A stretch of DNA of 64,000 nt from Pseudonocardia sp. C8 (GCF_014267175.1 NZ_JACMTR010000002.1:322001-386000); one strand, 5' to 3'. Positions 39,480 through 47,660 are shown, counted from the first letter of the stretch. Notes: generated by a model from the letters alone, not told the origin. Made by a program: numbers and translations.

Positions 39480-39977
39480 TCAGCCGGTGGCGTAGTGGGG
39501 GCGGGTCGCGGCGAGGGTCGCCTCCCAGTCGGGCATCGGTTCACCGGACAGGGTGGCGGCGAGCCGGTCGAGGTACCAGTGCCAGCCCGGTCCCGCGTCG
39601 GCCGGGGAGAACCCGGCCGGGAGCACCTGCTCGAACTCCAGCACCGTCCCGTCGCCGGCCGGTGCGAGCACGACCGCCAGCTCCCACGGCGCGCCGGTCT
39701 CCTCGGAGATCTCCACGGCCAGCCGGTGCGGCGGCTCGCAGGTGACGATCCGGACGGTCGAGGGTGGCCCGCCGCCGTCCTCCTCGCTGGTCATGGTGAG
39801 CGCGACGGTGCCGCCGGGCCGCGCGTCACCGGTCCAGTGGCCGAACCACCGGGCGCACCGGTCCGGGTCGGTGATCGCGGCCCACACCTCGTCCACCGGG
39901 TCCGGGAACTCGCGGCGGAACGCGAGCCGGGCCTGCCCGTCGGCCCCGCGGACGACCGTGCCGGCCGGGCCGGTCAC
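39480..39977 (-). CDS. SRPBCC (AHSA1-like) domain protein
   Basis: 165 residues from GTG 39977, overlapping the previous gene's stop. The START/Bet v 1 fold opens ARLAFRREFPDPVDEVWAAITDPDRCARWFGHW and continues VRIVTCEPPHRLAVEIS and VLEFEQVLP. AHSA1-like proteins bind hydrophobic ligands. It is the last gene of the ArsR-SRPBCC-SRPBCC operon, a common arrangement whose ligand is unknown. Confidence 0.88.
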   Translation of the reverse strand: MTGPAGTVVRGADGQARLAFRREFPDPVDEVWAAITDPDRCARWFGHWTGDARPGGTVALTMTSEEDGGGPPSTVRIVTCEPPHRLAVEISEETGAPWELAVVLAPAGDGTVLEFEQVLPAGFSPADAGPGWHWYLDRLAATLSGEPMPDWEATLAATRPHYATG

Positions 39978-40582
39978 GACTGCTCCCCGGGGAGCACCGT
40001 GAACTGCTGCAGCGAGACCTCGACCGCGGCCGCGACCTGCTCCTCGGTGGCCATGCCGGACGCCCGGACCGCGGCCTCCCAGGCCCGCACCGAGCGCTCG
40101 TTGAACGCGAGCATCTCGGGCGAGTTCGGGTCGTCGACCGCCCCGCCCGCCAGGTGCACCCCGAGGGACAGCAGCGCGCCGTCCCACCCGGGGCCGACGT
40201 AGAGCGCGCCGCCGGCGTCCCCGTAGGTCGCCGGGACCGCGTGCTCGAAGACCAGGTCGGTGCGGCCGTCGCCGGAGGCGGCGAGGTCGACGGTCACGAT
40301 GCTGTCCGGCGCGCCCCAGCTGACCACCAGGCGGCGAGGCGGTTCGCACGCCAGGATCTCGCCGTCGGCGTTGCCCTCGGTGCGGAACCGTCCGCCGACC
40401 CGCAGGTCCCCGCTGACCGGCAGGAACCACCGGGCGAGCCGGTCGGGCGTGGTGAGGGCGTCCCAGACGTCCTCGGGTCCGGCCGGGTAGGTCCGCTCCA
40501 GGCGGACGGCGAGCGCGTCGCCGTCCGCGCCGGAGTGCACCCGGCGGCGGGCGGCCGCCAGTGCGTCGAGCAGGTCGTTCAT
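39974..40582 (-). CDS. SRPBCC (AHSA1-like) domain protein, longer paralogue
   Basis: 202 residues. LAVRLERTYPAGPEDVWDALTTPDRLARWFLPVSGDLRVGGRF is the AHSA1 opening, and GEILACEPPRRLVVSWG and LVFEHAVPATY follow. A C-terminal extension of about 50 helical residues (NSPEMLAFNERSVRAWEAAVRASGMATEEQVAAAV) is absent from its neighbour. The start overlaps the ArsR stop (ATGA), and the stop overlaps the next start (GTGA). Confidence 0.88.
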   Translation of the reverse strand: MNDLLDALAAARRRVHSGADGDALAVRLERTYPAGPEDVWDALTTPDRLARWFLPVSGDLRVGGRFRTEGNADGEILACEPPRRLVVSWGAPDSIVTVDLAASGDGRTDLVFEHAVPATYGDAGGALYVGPGWDGALLSLGVHLAGGAVDDPNSPEMLAFNERSVRAWEAAVRASGMATEEQVAAAVEVSLQQFTVLPGEQS

Positions 40583-40926
40583 TCTGGGCTCCTCGGAGGT
40601 CGTCGGCGGGCGTGCCGCCCACGGGCGAGTTCGGTGCCGAGCGCGTCCAGCCGCTGCGACCAGAAGCCGCGCAGCCGGGACAGCCACTCCTCGGCGTCGT
40701 CCACACCGGCCGGGTCGACGGCGTAGACACGTCGGGTCCCCTCGGCGCGGACCGTGGCGAACCCGTTCTCCCGCAACACCTTCAACTGCTGCGAGACGGC
40801 GGGCTGGGAGATCCCGAACTCGGCCCGGATGACCTCGGCGACCTGGCCGGCTGTGTGCTCGCCGCCGGCCAGCAGCTCGAGGATCCGGCGCCGGACGGGA
40901 TCGCCCAGGACGTCGAACGCATGCAC
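40579..40926 (-). CDS. ArsR-family repressor, likely leaderless and autoregulated
   Basis: 115 residues from GTG 40926. The winged helix FDVLGDPVRRRILELLAGGEHTAGQVAEVIRAEFGISQPAVSQQLKVLRENGFATVRAEGTRRVYAVDP lacks the metal-binding cysteines, so the ligand is probably organic or sensed via the SRPBCC partners. No ribosome site precedes the start. A -10-like TATAAG ends 8 nt upstream, so transcription probably begins at the start codon. It heads a three-gene operon. Confidence 0.9.
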   Translation of the reverse strand: MHAFDVLGDPVRRRILELLAGGEHTAGQVAEVIRAEFGISQPAVSQQLKVLRENGFATVRAEGTRRVYAVDPAGVDDAEEWLSRLRGFWSQRLDALGTELARGRHARRRPPRSPE

Positions 40927-40934
40927 AGTCGTAG

Positions 40935-40944
40935 CTTATATAAG
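40935..40944 (-). promoter_or_regulatory. ArsR operator/-10 palindrome
   Basis: CTTATATAAG is a perfect 10-bp palindrome in otherwise GC-rich sequence and overlaps the -10 element of the minus-strand ArsR operon. This position is typical of SmtB/ArsR autorepression. Confidence 0.6.
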
Positions 40945-40965
40945 TCGAAACGAAAATACCAGGTC

Positions 40966-41018
40966 GGGACTCATGGAGCTTTGGTCCTGTGGCACGGGAC
41001 CGAAGCCCCATGAGTTGC
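40966..41018. repeat. Palindromic repeat, family B copy 1
   Basis: GGACTCATGGAGCTTTGGTCC (40967-40987) pairs with GGACCGAAGCCCCATGAGT (40997-41015). It is clearly the same element as 50864-50916. Unlike most other palindromes here it lies between divergent genes (arsR-like and gntR-like), so it cannot simply be a gene-end terminator. Confidence 0.85.
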
Positions 41019-41047
41019 CCTCTCGACAAGGGCGCGGTGCGCCTCTA

Positions 41048-41073
41048 TGGTTCATTACATGAGTAATGAACCA
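41048..41073. promoter_or_regulatory. Perfect operator palindrome of the YtrA-type regulator
   Basis: TGGTTCATTAC (41048-41058), ATGA, GTAATGAACCA (41063-41073): 11-bp perfect arms. It lies directly upstream of a -10-like TATAGC (41080-41085) and overlaps the -35 region of the gntR-ABC operon. Strongly suggests a repressor site for the GntR protein encoded at 41100. Confidence 0.8.
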
Positions 41074-41079
41074 CGGCAC

Positions 41080-41085
41080 TATAGC
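41080..41085 (+). promoter_or_regulatory. -10 element of the gntR-ABC operon
   Basis: TATAGC lies 14 bp before the GTG start at 41100, so the leader would be very short and there is no ribosome site. The -35 would lie inside the operator palindrome. Confidence 0.5.
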
Positions 41086-41099
41086 ACCGTGAGACCGCC

Positions 41100-41459
41100 G
41101 TGATCGACGACGGCCGGCCGCTGTTCGTGCAGATCGCGGAGGAGATCGCCTCCGCGGTGGTGGACGGGACCTACCCCGAGGAGACCCAGGTCCCGTCCAG
41201 CAACGAGCTGGCCACGTTCCACCGGATCAACCCGGCGACCGCGGCCAAGGGACTGAACCAGCTGGTCAGCGAGGGTGTCCTCTACAAGAGACGGGGGATC
41301 GGCATGTTCGTGGCCGAGGGGGCGCGGACCCGGTTGCTGGAGAGCCGCCGCGAGGAGTTCGCGCGGCAGTACATCGCTCCGCTGGTGACCGAGGCCCGCA
41401 AGATCGGGATCGATCCGGAGCAGCTCAAGAAGATGATCGACGTCTGGGGGGACGACTGA
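41100..41459 (+). CDS. GntR-family regulator (YtrA type)
   Basis: 119 residues from GTG 41100. The winged helix PLFVQIAEEIASAVVDGTYPEETQVPSSNELATFHRINPATAAKGLNQLVSEGVLYKRRGIGMFV is typical of the YtrA subfamily, and the short C-terminal 45-residue helical tail (ARKIGIDPEQLKKMID) is the YtrA dimer part. It should repress the ABC genes that follow. The perfect palindrome upstream is its probable site. The stop overlaps the ABC start by one base. Confidence 0.92.
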   Translation: MIDDGRPLFVQIAEEIASAVVDGTYPEETQVPSSNELATFHRINPATAAKGLNQLVSEGVLYKRRGIGMFVAEGARTRLLESRREEFARQYIAPLVTEARKIGIDPEQLKKMIDVWGDD

Positions 41460-42346
41460 TGAGTGGCACGGTGGCGATGCACGGCGTCACGAAACGCTAC
41501 GGCGACGTGACCGCGCTCGACGACGTGAGCTTCACGCTGGGGGAGAACCGCATCCACGGGCTGCTCGGCCGCAACGGCGCGGGCAAGACGACCGCGATGC
41601 AGATCCTGACCGCGCAGAACTTCGCCACGTCCGGCCGCGCCGAGATCTTCGGCGAGCAGCCGTACGAGAACGCCCGGGTGCTCGCCCGCACCTGCTTCAT
41701 CCGCGAGTCGCTGAAGTACCCGGACGCCTACAAGGTCCGGCACGCGCTGCGGGCCGCCGCGACCGTCTACCCGCACTGGGACCAGGCGTTCGCCGACGAG
41801 CTCGCCGGCGAGTTCGGGCTGCCGATGAACCGCACCTGCACCAAGCTCTCCCGGGGCCAGCAGTCCGCGGTCGGCGTGGTCATCGGCCTGGCCTCGCGCG
41901 CCCCGCTGACCTTCTTCGACGAGCCCTACCTGGGCCTCGACGCCGTCGCCCGGGAGCTGTTCTACGACCGCCTGCTCGCCGACTACGCCGCGCACCCGCG
42001 GACCGTGGTGCTCTCCACGCACCTCATCGACGAGGTGTCCGACCTGATCGAGCACGTCGTGCTGATCGACCAGGGCCGGATCCTGATCGACGCGGGGGCC
42101 GACGAGCTGCGCGGCCGGGCCGTCACCGTCACCGGGCCGGTCGCGGAGGTCGAGCGGTTCGCGCGAGGCCACGTCGAGCTGCACCGCGAGCAGCTCGGCG
42201 GGTATCTGCGGGTCACCCTGTCCGGGGCCGGACCCGAGGCGCGGGAACCGGGCCTGCAGTTCGAGCCGGTCTCGCTGCAGCAGCTCGTCGTCCGCACCAC
42301 CCAGCTGAACTCCGGAGCCCGCCTCGACCGGGAGGTCCTGTCATGA
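41459..42346 (+). CDS. ABC transporter ATP-binding protein (YtrB-like)
   Basis: 295 residues. Walker A GRNGAGKTTAMQ, signature TKLSRGQQSAVGVVIGLA, Walker B LTFFDEPYLGLD, H-loop LSTHLIDEV. The sequence fits ATPases under YtrA-type control that export peptides or cell-wall-active antibiotics. It is coupled to the permease by an ATGA overlap. Confidence 0.92.
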   Translation: MSGTVAMHGVTKRYGDVTALDDVSFTLGENRIHGLLGRNGAGKTTAMQILTAQNFATSGRAEIFGEQPYENARVLARTCFIRESLKYPDAYKVRHALRAAATVYPHWDQAFADELAGEFGLPMNRTCTKLSRGQQSAVGVVIGLASRAPLTFFDEPYLGLDAVARELFYDRLLADYAAHPRTVVLSTHLIDEVSDLIEHVVLIDQGRILIDAGADELRGRAVTVTGPVAEVERFARGHVELHREQLGGYLRVTLSGAGPEAREPGLQFEPVSLQQLVVRTTQLNSGARLDREVLS

Positions 42347-43089
42347 CCGCCGCTACTGCCGCCGTGACCGCACCGCCGGTCACCACCGTCAGCCGGCTGA
42401 ACGCCGTGCTCCGCATGAGCATGGTCGACGTCCGCGGCCGGGTCGGCGGCCCCTGGCTGATCCTGGCCGCGATCTTCGCGGTGAACTTCGCGATCTGGTG
42501 GGCGATCCGGGTCAACGTCGACGACGCCGGAGCCGGCACCACCGGTGCGGTGTCCGCGCTGTTCTTCATCGTCGGGTCCACCTACCTGATCGCGATGACC
42601 CAGGTGATGCCGTTCGCGCTGAGCCTGGGGATCATCCGGCGGCACTTCTACGCCGGAATCTGCCTGCTGCTCGCGGCCGAGACGCTGCTGCACGCGGTCC
42701 TGCTGACGCTCATGCTCTGGCTCGAGCGGGCCAGCGGCGGCTGGGGGATCCGGATGGACTTCTTCTCGATGACGTTCATGCCGGTGCAGAACCCGCTGCT
42801 GCAGGTCCTGACCTACTGGGGGCCGCTGCTGACGATCGGGTTCGTGTTCGTCGCCGTCGGCGCGGTGTTCCGGCGGTGGGGCCAGACCGGGGTGTGGGCG
42901 GTGGTGCTCGGGCTGATCGTCGTCCTGGGCGCGATCACGTTCACGCTGACCTGGCAGAACGCGTGGCCCGCGTTCGGGCGGTTCTTCGTCGAGACGCCGG
43001 TCCTGCTGCTGATGGCCGGCTACCCGCTGATCCTGGCCGTGGTGGCGCTCGCCGGCGGGTACCTGGTGGTCCGCCGCGCGAGGCCCTGA
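42343..43089 (+). CDS. ABC transporter permease
   Basis: 248 residues with six membrane helices (AIFAVNFAIWWAIRV, VSALFFIVGSTYLIAMT, ICLLLAAETLLHAVLLTLMLWL, PLLTIGFVFVAVGAVF, VWAVVLGLIVVLGAITFTL, LLLMAGYPLILAVVALAGGYLV). It has no recognised subfamily motif. It pairs with the ATPase upstream, and the gene order gntR-ATPase-permease is that of YtrA-type operons. A strong terminator follows. Confidence 0.85.
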   Translation: MTAATAAVTAPPVTTVSRLNAVLRMSMVDVRGRVGGPWLILAAIFAVNFAIWWAIRVNVDDAGAGTTGAVSALFFIVGSTYLIAMTQVMPFALSLGIIRRHFYAGICLLLAAETLLHAVLLTLMLWLERASGGWGIRMDFFSMTFMPVQNPLLQVLTYWGPLLTIGFVFVAVGAVFRRWGQTGVWAVVLGLIVVLGAITFTLTWQNAWPAFGRFFVETPVLLLMAGYPLILAVVALAGGYLVVRRARP

Positions 43090-43097
43090 CCGGCCGC

Positions 43098-43140
43098 GCC
43101 CGCGGTCCGGCGCCCACGGGGGTGGTGCCGGACCGCGGGC
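43098..43140. terminator. Hairpin terminator
   Basis: Perfect 14-bp arms GCCCGCGGTCCGGC (43098-43111) and GCCGGACCGCGGGC (43127-43140) after the permease stop. A second, looser dyad (ACGAGTGG ... CCACCCGCTCGT, about 43149-43188) follows in the same convergent gap. Confidence 0.85.
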
Positions 43141-43214
43141 GTGTCGCGACGAGTGGACCCTTCGTGGGACGGAGCGCCACCCGCTCGTGGCAGGGCTGAT
43201 CAGCGACCGGCCGC

Positions 43215-43799
43215 TCAGGAGCTGGTGAGCACGACGCCGGCGTGCTCCCGGGGGCGCCCGGCCGCGGCGAGCGCCTCCTCGGCCCGGCGCCACGTCTGCC
43301 GGTACGGCGCGTAGAGCGGCCAGTCCGCCCGGGCCCGCAGCCGCTCCTCCCGGGCGGCCGGGTCGGCGTCCACCCAGATCGCCAGGGACGTGACCGGGGC
43401 CAGCTCCGGCGCGCCGGCTCCGCACCCCTCCAGCACGACGACGGCCGCCGGCGGCCGCGCGCGGACCGGCCCGGGCCGGTCGTGCTCCCAGTCCCACGAC
43501 GTCCAGCGCAGCGTCGTCCCGGCGGCCAGCGGGTCGCCGATCCCGCGCCGGGCCAGCCCGGGGACCCGGTGCAGGCCGTCCCAGCCGGGGCACAGGTCCT
43601 CGATCTCCAGCAGCGGCGCGGCCAGCTCCCGTGCCAGCTCGCGGGCCCGGGTCGACTTCCCGGCCCCGGAGAAGCCGTCGACGGTGACGAGCCGGTTCCC
43701 GGCCGGCCCGGCCGGCGCCGCACGCACCAGCTCGGCCACCCGCCGCTCCCACCCCGGGCGTGCGGGCAGGACCTCGACCTTCTCCTGACGCACGGCCAC
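43215..43799 (-). CDS. Uridine-kinase-like P-loop NTPase
   Basis: About 194 residues from GTG 43799 or 43793. LVTVDGFSGAGKSTRARELARELAAPLLEIEDLCPGWDGL contains a normal Walker A (GFSGAGKST). AVVVLEGCGAGAPE is the following strand, as in uridine kinase, and DPAAREERLRARADWPLYAPY fits the lid. It should transfer phosphate to a small molecule; the substrate is unknown. It is divergent from the GNAT gene. Confidence 0.78.
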   Translation of the reverse strand: MAVRQEKVEVLPARPGWERRVAELVRAAPAGPAGNRLVTVDGFSGAGKSTRARELARELAAPLLEIEDLCPGWDGLHRVPGLARRGIGDPLAAGTTLRWTSWDWEHDRPGPVRARPPAAVVVLEGCGAGAPELAPVTSLAIWVDADPAAREERLRARADWPLYAPYRQTWRRAEEALAAAGRPREHAGVVLTSS

Positions 43800-43875
43800 C
43801 GGGCGACCGTGGCACGACCGGCGAGCCCCGGCAATCCGCTCGCGCTCCGGGCGGGCCCGGGCCAGGCTGACCACC

Positions 43876-44361
43876 GTGGAGGTGCACCTCACCCCGCTGG
43901 ACGTCGCCGGGCTGGGCGAGCTGCTCGAGGCGGCGGTCGCCGGCGCGGATCCGGCCGAGGTGATGCCGGCGCCGCCCGGCGCGACCTGGGACGGCGACCG
44001 GCGGGCCGGGTTCCTCGCCTTCCACCGCGAGCGCGGGCTGGCACCCGATCCGGTCGAGCGCACCTGGGTGATCCGGGTCGACGGCCGCGCCGCCGGGGCA
44101 CTGCGGCTGGAGCCGGGGCCGGCAGGTGCCGAGCTCGGGATCTGGCTCGGCCGCACCCACCGTGGTCGCGGTGTCGCCGTCCGCGCGGTCCGGGCCCTGC
44201 TCGCCGACCGGTCCGTGGTCGCGCCCGGCGCGCCGCTCGTCGCCCGGACGACCGCGGCCAACACGGGCGCGCTCGCCCTGCTGCGCGCGCTCGGCGCGGT
44301 GACGGCACCGGGCACGGACGGGGCCGTGACGGCGCGGCTGCGCACCGACGATCATCGTTGA
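43876..44361 (+). CDS. GNAT-family N-acetyltransferase
   Basis: 161 residues from GTG 43876. ERTWVIRVDGRAAGALRLE and AELGIWLGRTHRGRGVAVRAVRALL carry the acetyl-CoA P-loop (RGRGVA), and VVARTTAANTGALALLRALGA is the last conserved stretch. The RimJ/RimL branch is likely. The acceptor is not known. Confidence 0.85.
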   Translation: MEVHLTPLDVAGLGELLEAAVAGADPAEVMPAPPGATWDGDRRAGFLAFHRERGLAPDPVERTWVIRVDGRAAGALRLEPGPAGAELGIWLGRTHRGRGVAVRAVRALLADRSVVAPGAPLVARTTAANTGALALLRALGAVTAPGTDGAVTARLRTDDHR

Positions 44362-44444
44362 GGGTCCCGCCGGTGGACAGCGGGGCGGATCCATCTGTTG
44401 ACTGTGCCGCGGACGACGACGGCCGGAGGGGGAGAAGCGCGCCG

Positions 44445-44885
44445 ATGGGTTCGGGCATCGAACGACCGGGGGTCACCGGGTTCCACCACGTGTCGGCGGT
44501 CGTCACCGACGTGGAGTCCAGCGCCACCTGGTACCAGCGCGTCCTCGGTCTGCAGCGGCTGCCGATGACCTTCCCGCACCACGACGCCGGCGGCGGCGAC
44601 CCCGACAAGGCCGCCCTGCTCCTCGAGTCGGCCACCGGCGTCATGATCGAGCTGCACGCCCCCGCCGACGGTGACGGCGGCCCGGTGCGCGGCGCGCTGG
44701 ACCACCTCGCGTTCGGTGTCGCCGACCGCGCCACCCTGGACCAGTGGGCGGCGTGGCTGGACATGCTCTCGATCCCGCACGAGGGCGTCGCCGACCGGAC
44801 CGACCCGACCGACTACGCGACCCTCGAGTTCCGCGACCCGGACGGGATCGCACTGGAGTTCATCCACTTCCCCGGCCGGGGGTAG
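44445..44885 (+). CDS. VOC-family (glyoxalase/dioxygenase fold) protein
   Basis: 146 residues from ATG 44445, with GGAGGGGGA upstream. The single VOC domain shows GFHHVSAVVTDVESSATWYQRVLG, MIELHA, LDHLAFGVAD and LEFRDPDGIALEFIHFP; the metal ligands H, E, H and E are present. It probably acts in metal-dependent isomerisation or thiol conjugation; the substrate is unknown. Confidence 0.85.
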   Translation: MGSGIERPGVTGFHHVSAVVTDVESSATWYQRVLGLQRLPMTFPHHDAGGGDPDKAALLLESATGVMIELHAPADGDGGPVRGALDHLAFGVADRATLDQWAAWLDMLSIPHEGVADRTDPTDYATLEFRDPDGIALEFIHFPGRG

Positions 44886-44898
44886 GCCCACCCGGCCG

Positions 44899-46086
44899 TC
44901 ACGGATCGGTGCAGACCAGGCCCCACGGCCGGTCGTCCACCCGGGTCATGACGACGGTCGCACGCCGCGACCCGCGCCCGCGCAGCTTGCGGGCGAGCGC
45001 GTCGACGTCGCCGGCGAGGCCGCGGCGGCGCACGTCGACCGCACCGACGTCGAGCTCGCGCAGCAGCCGGGGCAGCCGCTTCTGGTCCCACGGGCGGGAG
45101 TCGAGCACCCGCAGCACCCGGGCGAACGGAGTCGGCGGCGGCTCCTCGTCGCCGGTGAGGAACGCGATGTGCGGGTCGATCCGGGTGGTGCCCGTGCGCC
45201 GGGCCAGCTCGGACACCAGCCCGGCCCGGGTGACGGCCGGGTTCGGGTCGAGCAGCCAGCGACCCGGGGCGGTCAGCGGGATCCCGGTGTCCCCGCCGTC
45301 GGGGTCCGGGGTGCCGGCGAGCTCCTGCGCGGTCCCGCCCGCGTCCAGCACGGTCGCCCGGGTGCGCGCGGTCGCCAGCGCCGGGGACCACGCCACGGCC
45401 TCCTTCAGGTCGCGGCCGAGCGCCAGGAACTCGATCTCCCAGTCCCCGGGGACGGTGTCGTGGCCGATCCCGGGTGCGGCCTTGATCCCGACGGCCCCGG
45501 CCCGGCCGGCGAGCTCCAGGCACCAGCCCAGGGGCGGCTCGGAGTCGCCGGTCCGCATCCGCCCGCCTGCGGTGCGCCGGGCCGGGTCGACGAACACGCC
45601 GTCCACCCCGGACAGGTCGGCGTCCCGGACGTCGGCGCGGACGGTCCGCACCCGTCCTCCGTGGACGGCGGCGTTGCGTGCGGCCATCCACAGGTGCACC
45701 GGGTCGAGGTCGACGGCGGTGACGTCGTGTCCGGGGGCCAGCGCGAGGAGGTCGCCGCCGATACCGCAGCACAGGTCGGTGAGCCGGGTCCGTCCGGCGT
45801 AGCGGGCCGCCCGGTGCCGCGCGATCACCTCCGACGACGCCTGCTCCAGCCCGTCGCGGGTGAACCACATCTCACGGGCCCGGGTGAACTTCGCAACGGC
45901 CCGGTCCCGCAGCTCGGCGAGGGCCATCGCGTCGGCGACCAGCTCGGCGTCGTGCTCGCGGCGCAACGCGGTACCCAGCCGGAGCGCGGCGGCACCGGAA
46001 CGGTCGGCGCCCGCCAGCCGTTCCAGCAGTGCGGTGCCCTCGGGCCCGGCGAGCCGCTCCAGCCGGCGGGTGTCCTCGCGATCCAC
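44899..46086 (-). CDS. THUMP-like class I methyltransferase
   Basis: 395 residues from GTG 46086 (GTG 46095 is an alternative). The N-terminal helical domain includes ELRDRAVAKFTRAREMWFTRDGLEQAS. A Rossmann methyltransferase follows with LTDLCCGIGGDLLALA (SAM-binding loop), VTAVDLDPVHLWMAARNAAVHG and VDGVFVDPARR. The C-terminal THUMP-like region ends LPRLLRELDVGAVDVRRRGLAGDVDALARKLRGRGSRRATVVMTR. Probably an RNA-modifying enzyme; its target is unknown. It is widespread in actinobacteria. Confidence 0.85.
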   Translation of the reverse strand: MDREDTRRLERLAGPEGTALLERLAGADRSGAAALRLGTALRREHDAELVADAMALAELRDRAVAKFTRAREMWFTRDGLEQASSEVIARHRAARYAGRTRLTDLCCGIGGDLLALAPGHDVTAVDLDPVHLWMAARNAAVHGGRVRTVRADVRDADLSGVDGVFVDPARRTAGGRMRTGDSEPPLGWCLELAGRAGAVGIKAAPGIGHDTVPGDWEIEFLALGRDLKEAVAWSPALATARTRATVLDAGGTAQELAGTPDPDGGDTGIPLTAPGRWLLDPNPAVTRAGLVSELARRTGTTRIDPHIAFLTGDEEPPPTPFARVLRVLDSRPWDQKRLPRLLRELDVGAVDVRRRGLAGDVDALARKLRGRGSRRATVVMTRVDDRPWGLVCTDP

Positions 46087-46180
46087 GGTGCCCACCTTCC
46101 CCGATGGCGGGGGACCGGGCGCGCACCGGGATCCGGTACGGGCGTACCGTCGTCGGTCGGGTTCGGGTGAAGGAGGCACC

Positions 46181-47404
46181 GTGGTCGAGCACGACGGCCA
46201 CGCCTCCGGCGTCCCCGGCGCCACCCGGCTGCCGCGGGAGATCGCCGTCCTGGTCGGGTCGGCGTTCGCGATCGCCATCGGGTTCGGGCTGGTCGCGCCG
46301 GTGCTCCCGGCGCTCGCCCGGTCGTTCGACGTCGGGATCACCGCCGCATCCGCGGTGATCAGCGTCTTCGCGCTCTCCCGGCTGGTGTTCGCACCGCTGT
46401 CCGGGTCGGTGGTGAGCCGGATGGGCGAGCTGCCGGTGTTCGTGTGGGGACTGGCGGTGGTCGCGCTGACCACCGCGGGGCTGGCGTTCGCGACCGCGTA
46501 CTGGCAGCTCCTCGCGTTACGGCTGGTCGCGGGCGTCGGCTCGACGATGTTCACGATCTCCGCGGTGTCGCTGCTGGTCCGGCTGGCGCCGCCGCACCTG
46601 CGCGGGCGGGCGACGAGCCTGTGGGCCACCGGCTTCCTGCTCGGCAACATCGGGGGCCCGCTGCTCGGCGGGAGCCTGGCCGCGGTCGACGTCCGCGCGC
46701 CGTTCCTCGTGTACGCCGGGCTCCTCGTGCTGGTGATCGTCGTCGGTGGGCCGATGCTGCGCCGCCCGCCGGGCCCGGCCGACGACGGCAGGCCGCCGCC
46801 GCGGACCCGGTTCCGGGACGCCGTGCGCGGGCGCGCCTACCAGGCGTCGCTGATCGGGAACTTCGCGAACGGCTGGGCCGTGTTCGGCGTCCGGATCGCC
46901 CTGGTGCCGCTGGTGGTGGTCGAGGCGCTGGGTCGCGACGACACGTTCGGCGGGATCGCGCTGTCGGTGTTCGCGGTCGGGAACGCGGCGACCCTGCTGC
47001 TGGCGGGGCGGCTGGCCGACCGGTCGGGCCGGCGGCCGCCGCTGATCACCGGGCTCGCCGTGTCCGGGCTCGCCACCGGGGTGCTCGGCTACACGGACTC
47101 GCCGTGGCTGTTCCTGGCGCTGTCGCTGGTCGCCGGCCTCGGGAGCGGCCTGGTGAACCCGCCGCTGAACGCCGCGGTCGCCGACGTGATCGGGGCGCGG
47201 GCCACCGGGGGCTCCGTCCTCGCCGGGTTCCAGATGGCCGCCGACCTCGGCGCGATCACCGGTCCGCTGGTCGCCGGGATGCTCGCGGAAGGGCTCGGTT
47301 ACGGGCCGGCCTTCGCCGTGACCGGTGCGCTGTCGCTGGTGGCGATGGTCGTGTGGTGGCGGGCGCCGGAGACGCTGCCCGCTCCGGGACCGTCTCCACG
47401 CTGA
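46181..47404 (+). CDS. MFS transporter (multidrug efflux-like)
   Basis: 407 residues from GTG 46181, with AAGGAGG 5 nt before it. VGSAFAIAIGFGLVAPVLPALARSF is helix 1. The motif-A loop is VSRMGELPVFVW, and motif C is in VATSLWATGFLLGNIGGPLLGGSL (GxxxGPxxGG), which is typical of drug:H+ antiporters. Twelve helices. Divergent from the methyltransferase gene. Confidence 0.88.
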   Translation: MVEHDGHASGVPGATRLPREIAVLVGSAFAIAIGFGLVAPVLPALARSFDVGITAASAVISVFALSRLVFAPLSGSVVSRMGELPVFVWGLAVVALTTAGLAFATAYWQLLALRLVAGVGSTMFTISAVSLLVRLAPPHLRGRATSLWATGFLLGNIGGPLLGGSLAAVDVRAPFLVYAGLLVLVIVVGGPMLRRPPGPADDGRPPPRTRFRDAVRGRAYQASLIGNFANGWAVFGVRIALVPLVVVEALGRDDTFGGIALSVFAVGNAATLLLAGRLADRSGRRPPLITGLAVSGLATGVLGYTDSPWLFLALSLVAGLGSGLVNPPLNAAVADVIGARATGGSVLAGFQMAADLGAITGPLVAGMLAEGLGYGPAFAVTGALSLVAMVVWWRAPETLPAPGPSPR

Positions 47405-47449
47405 CCTCCGCACCGACCTCCGCACCCGCCCGGGCCGTGTCCCCCCGAA

Positions 47450-47509
47450 CGCTCACGGGACCCGGCAATGCGCACGCGATCGGGTGAGCAGTTCCCGACT
47501 CGGTGAGCG
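47450..47509. repeat. Palindromic repeat, family C copy 2 (degenerate)
   Basis: Begins CGCTCACGGGACCCGG, has CGCGATCGGGTGAGC in the middle and ends CGGTGAGCG, matching 39376-39436 in order and length (60 against 61 bp), but its arms pair poorly. It lies between two genes that run in the same direction. Confidence 0.75.
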
Positions 47510-47589
47510 CGCCGGGTGCGGCGCCGCGTCGGCAGGCGGTCGGTACCCGGTCAGGTGTGGCGACCCCACCATCGAGTGGATCATGTGGT

Positions 47590-47603
47590 CACCGTGCACG
47601 GTG
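47590..47603 (+). promoter_or_regulatory. Perfect 14-bp palindrome upstream of GH16 gene
   Basis: CACCGTGCACGGTG lies 58 bp upstream of the GH16 start. A second dyad TGTCC-8-GGACA (about 47614-47631) lies between it and the start. Either may be the operator of a sugar-responsive regulator, but no regulator gene is adjacent. Confidence 0.4.
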
Positions 47604-47660
47604 CGCTCCTAATGTCCCCCATATCGGACAAGCTGGACACGGACGGGGCGGGGCTGGGCC

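Noticed and set aside
43149..43188. Fifth dispersed palindrome family
   Set aside because: Arms ACGAGTGG and CCACCCGCTCGT pair only partly and no second copy was found in the window; mentioned under the terminator but not called a family.
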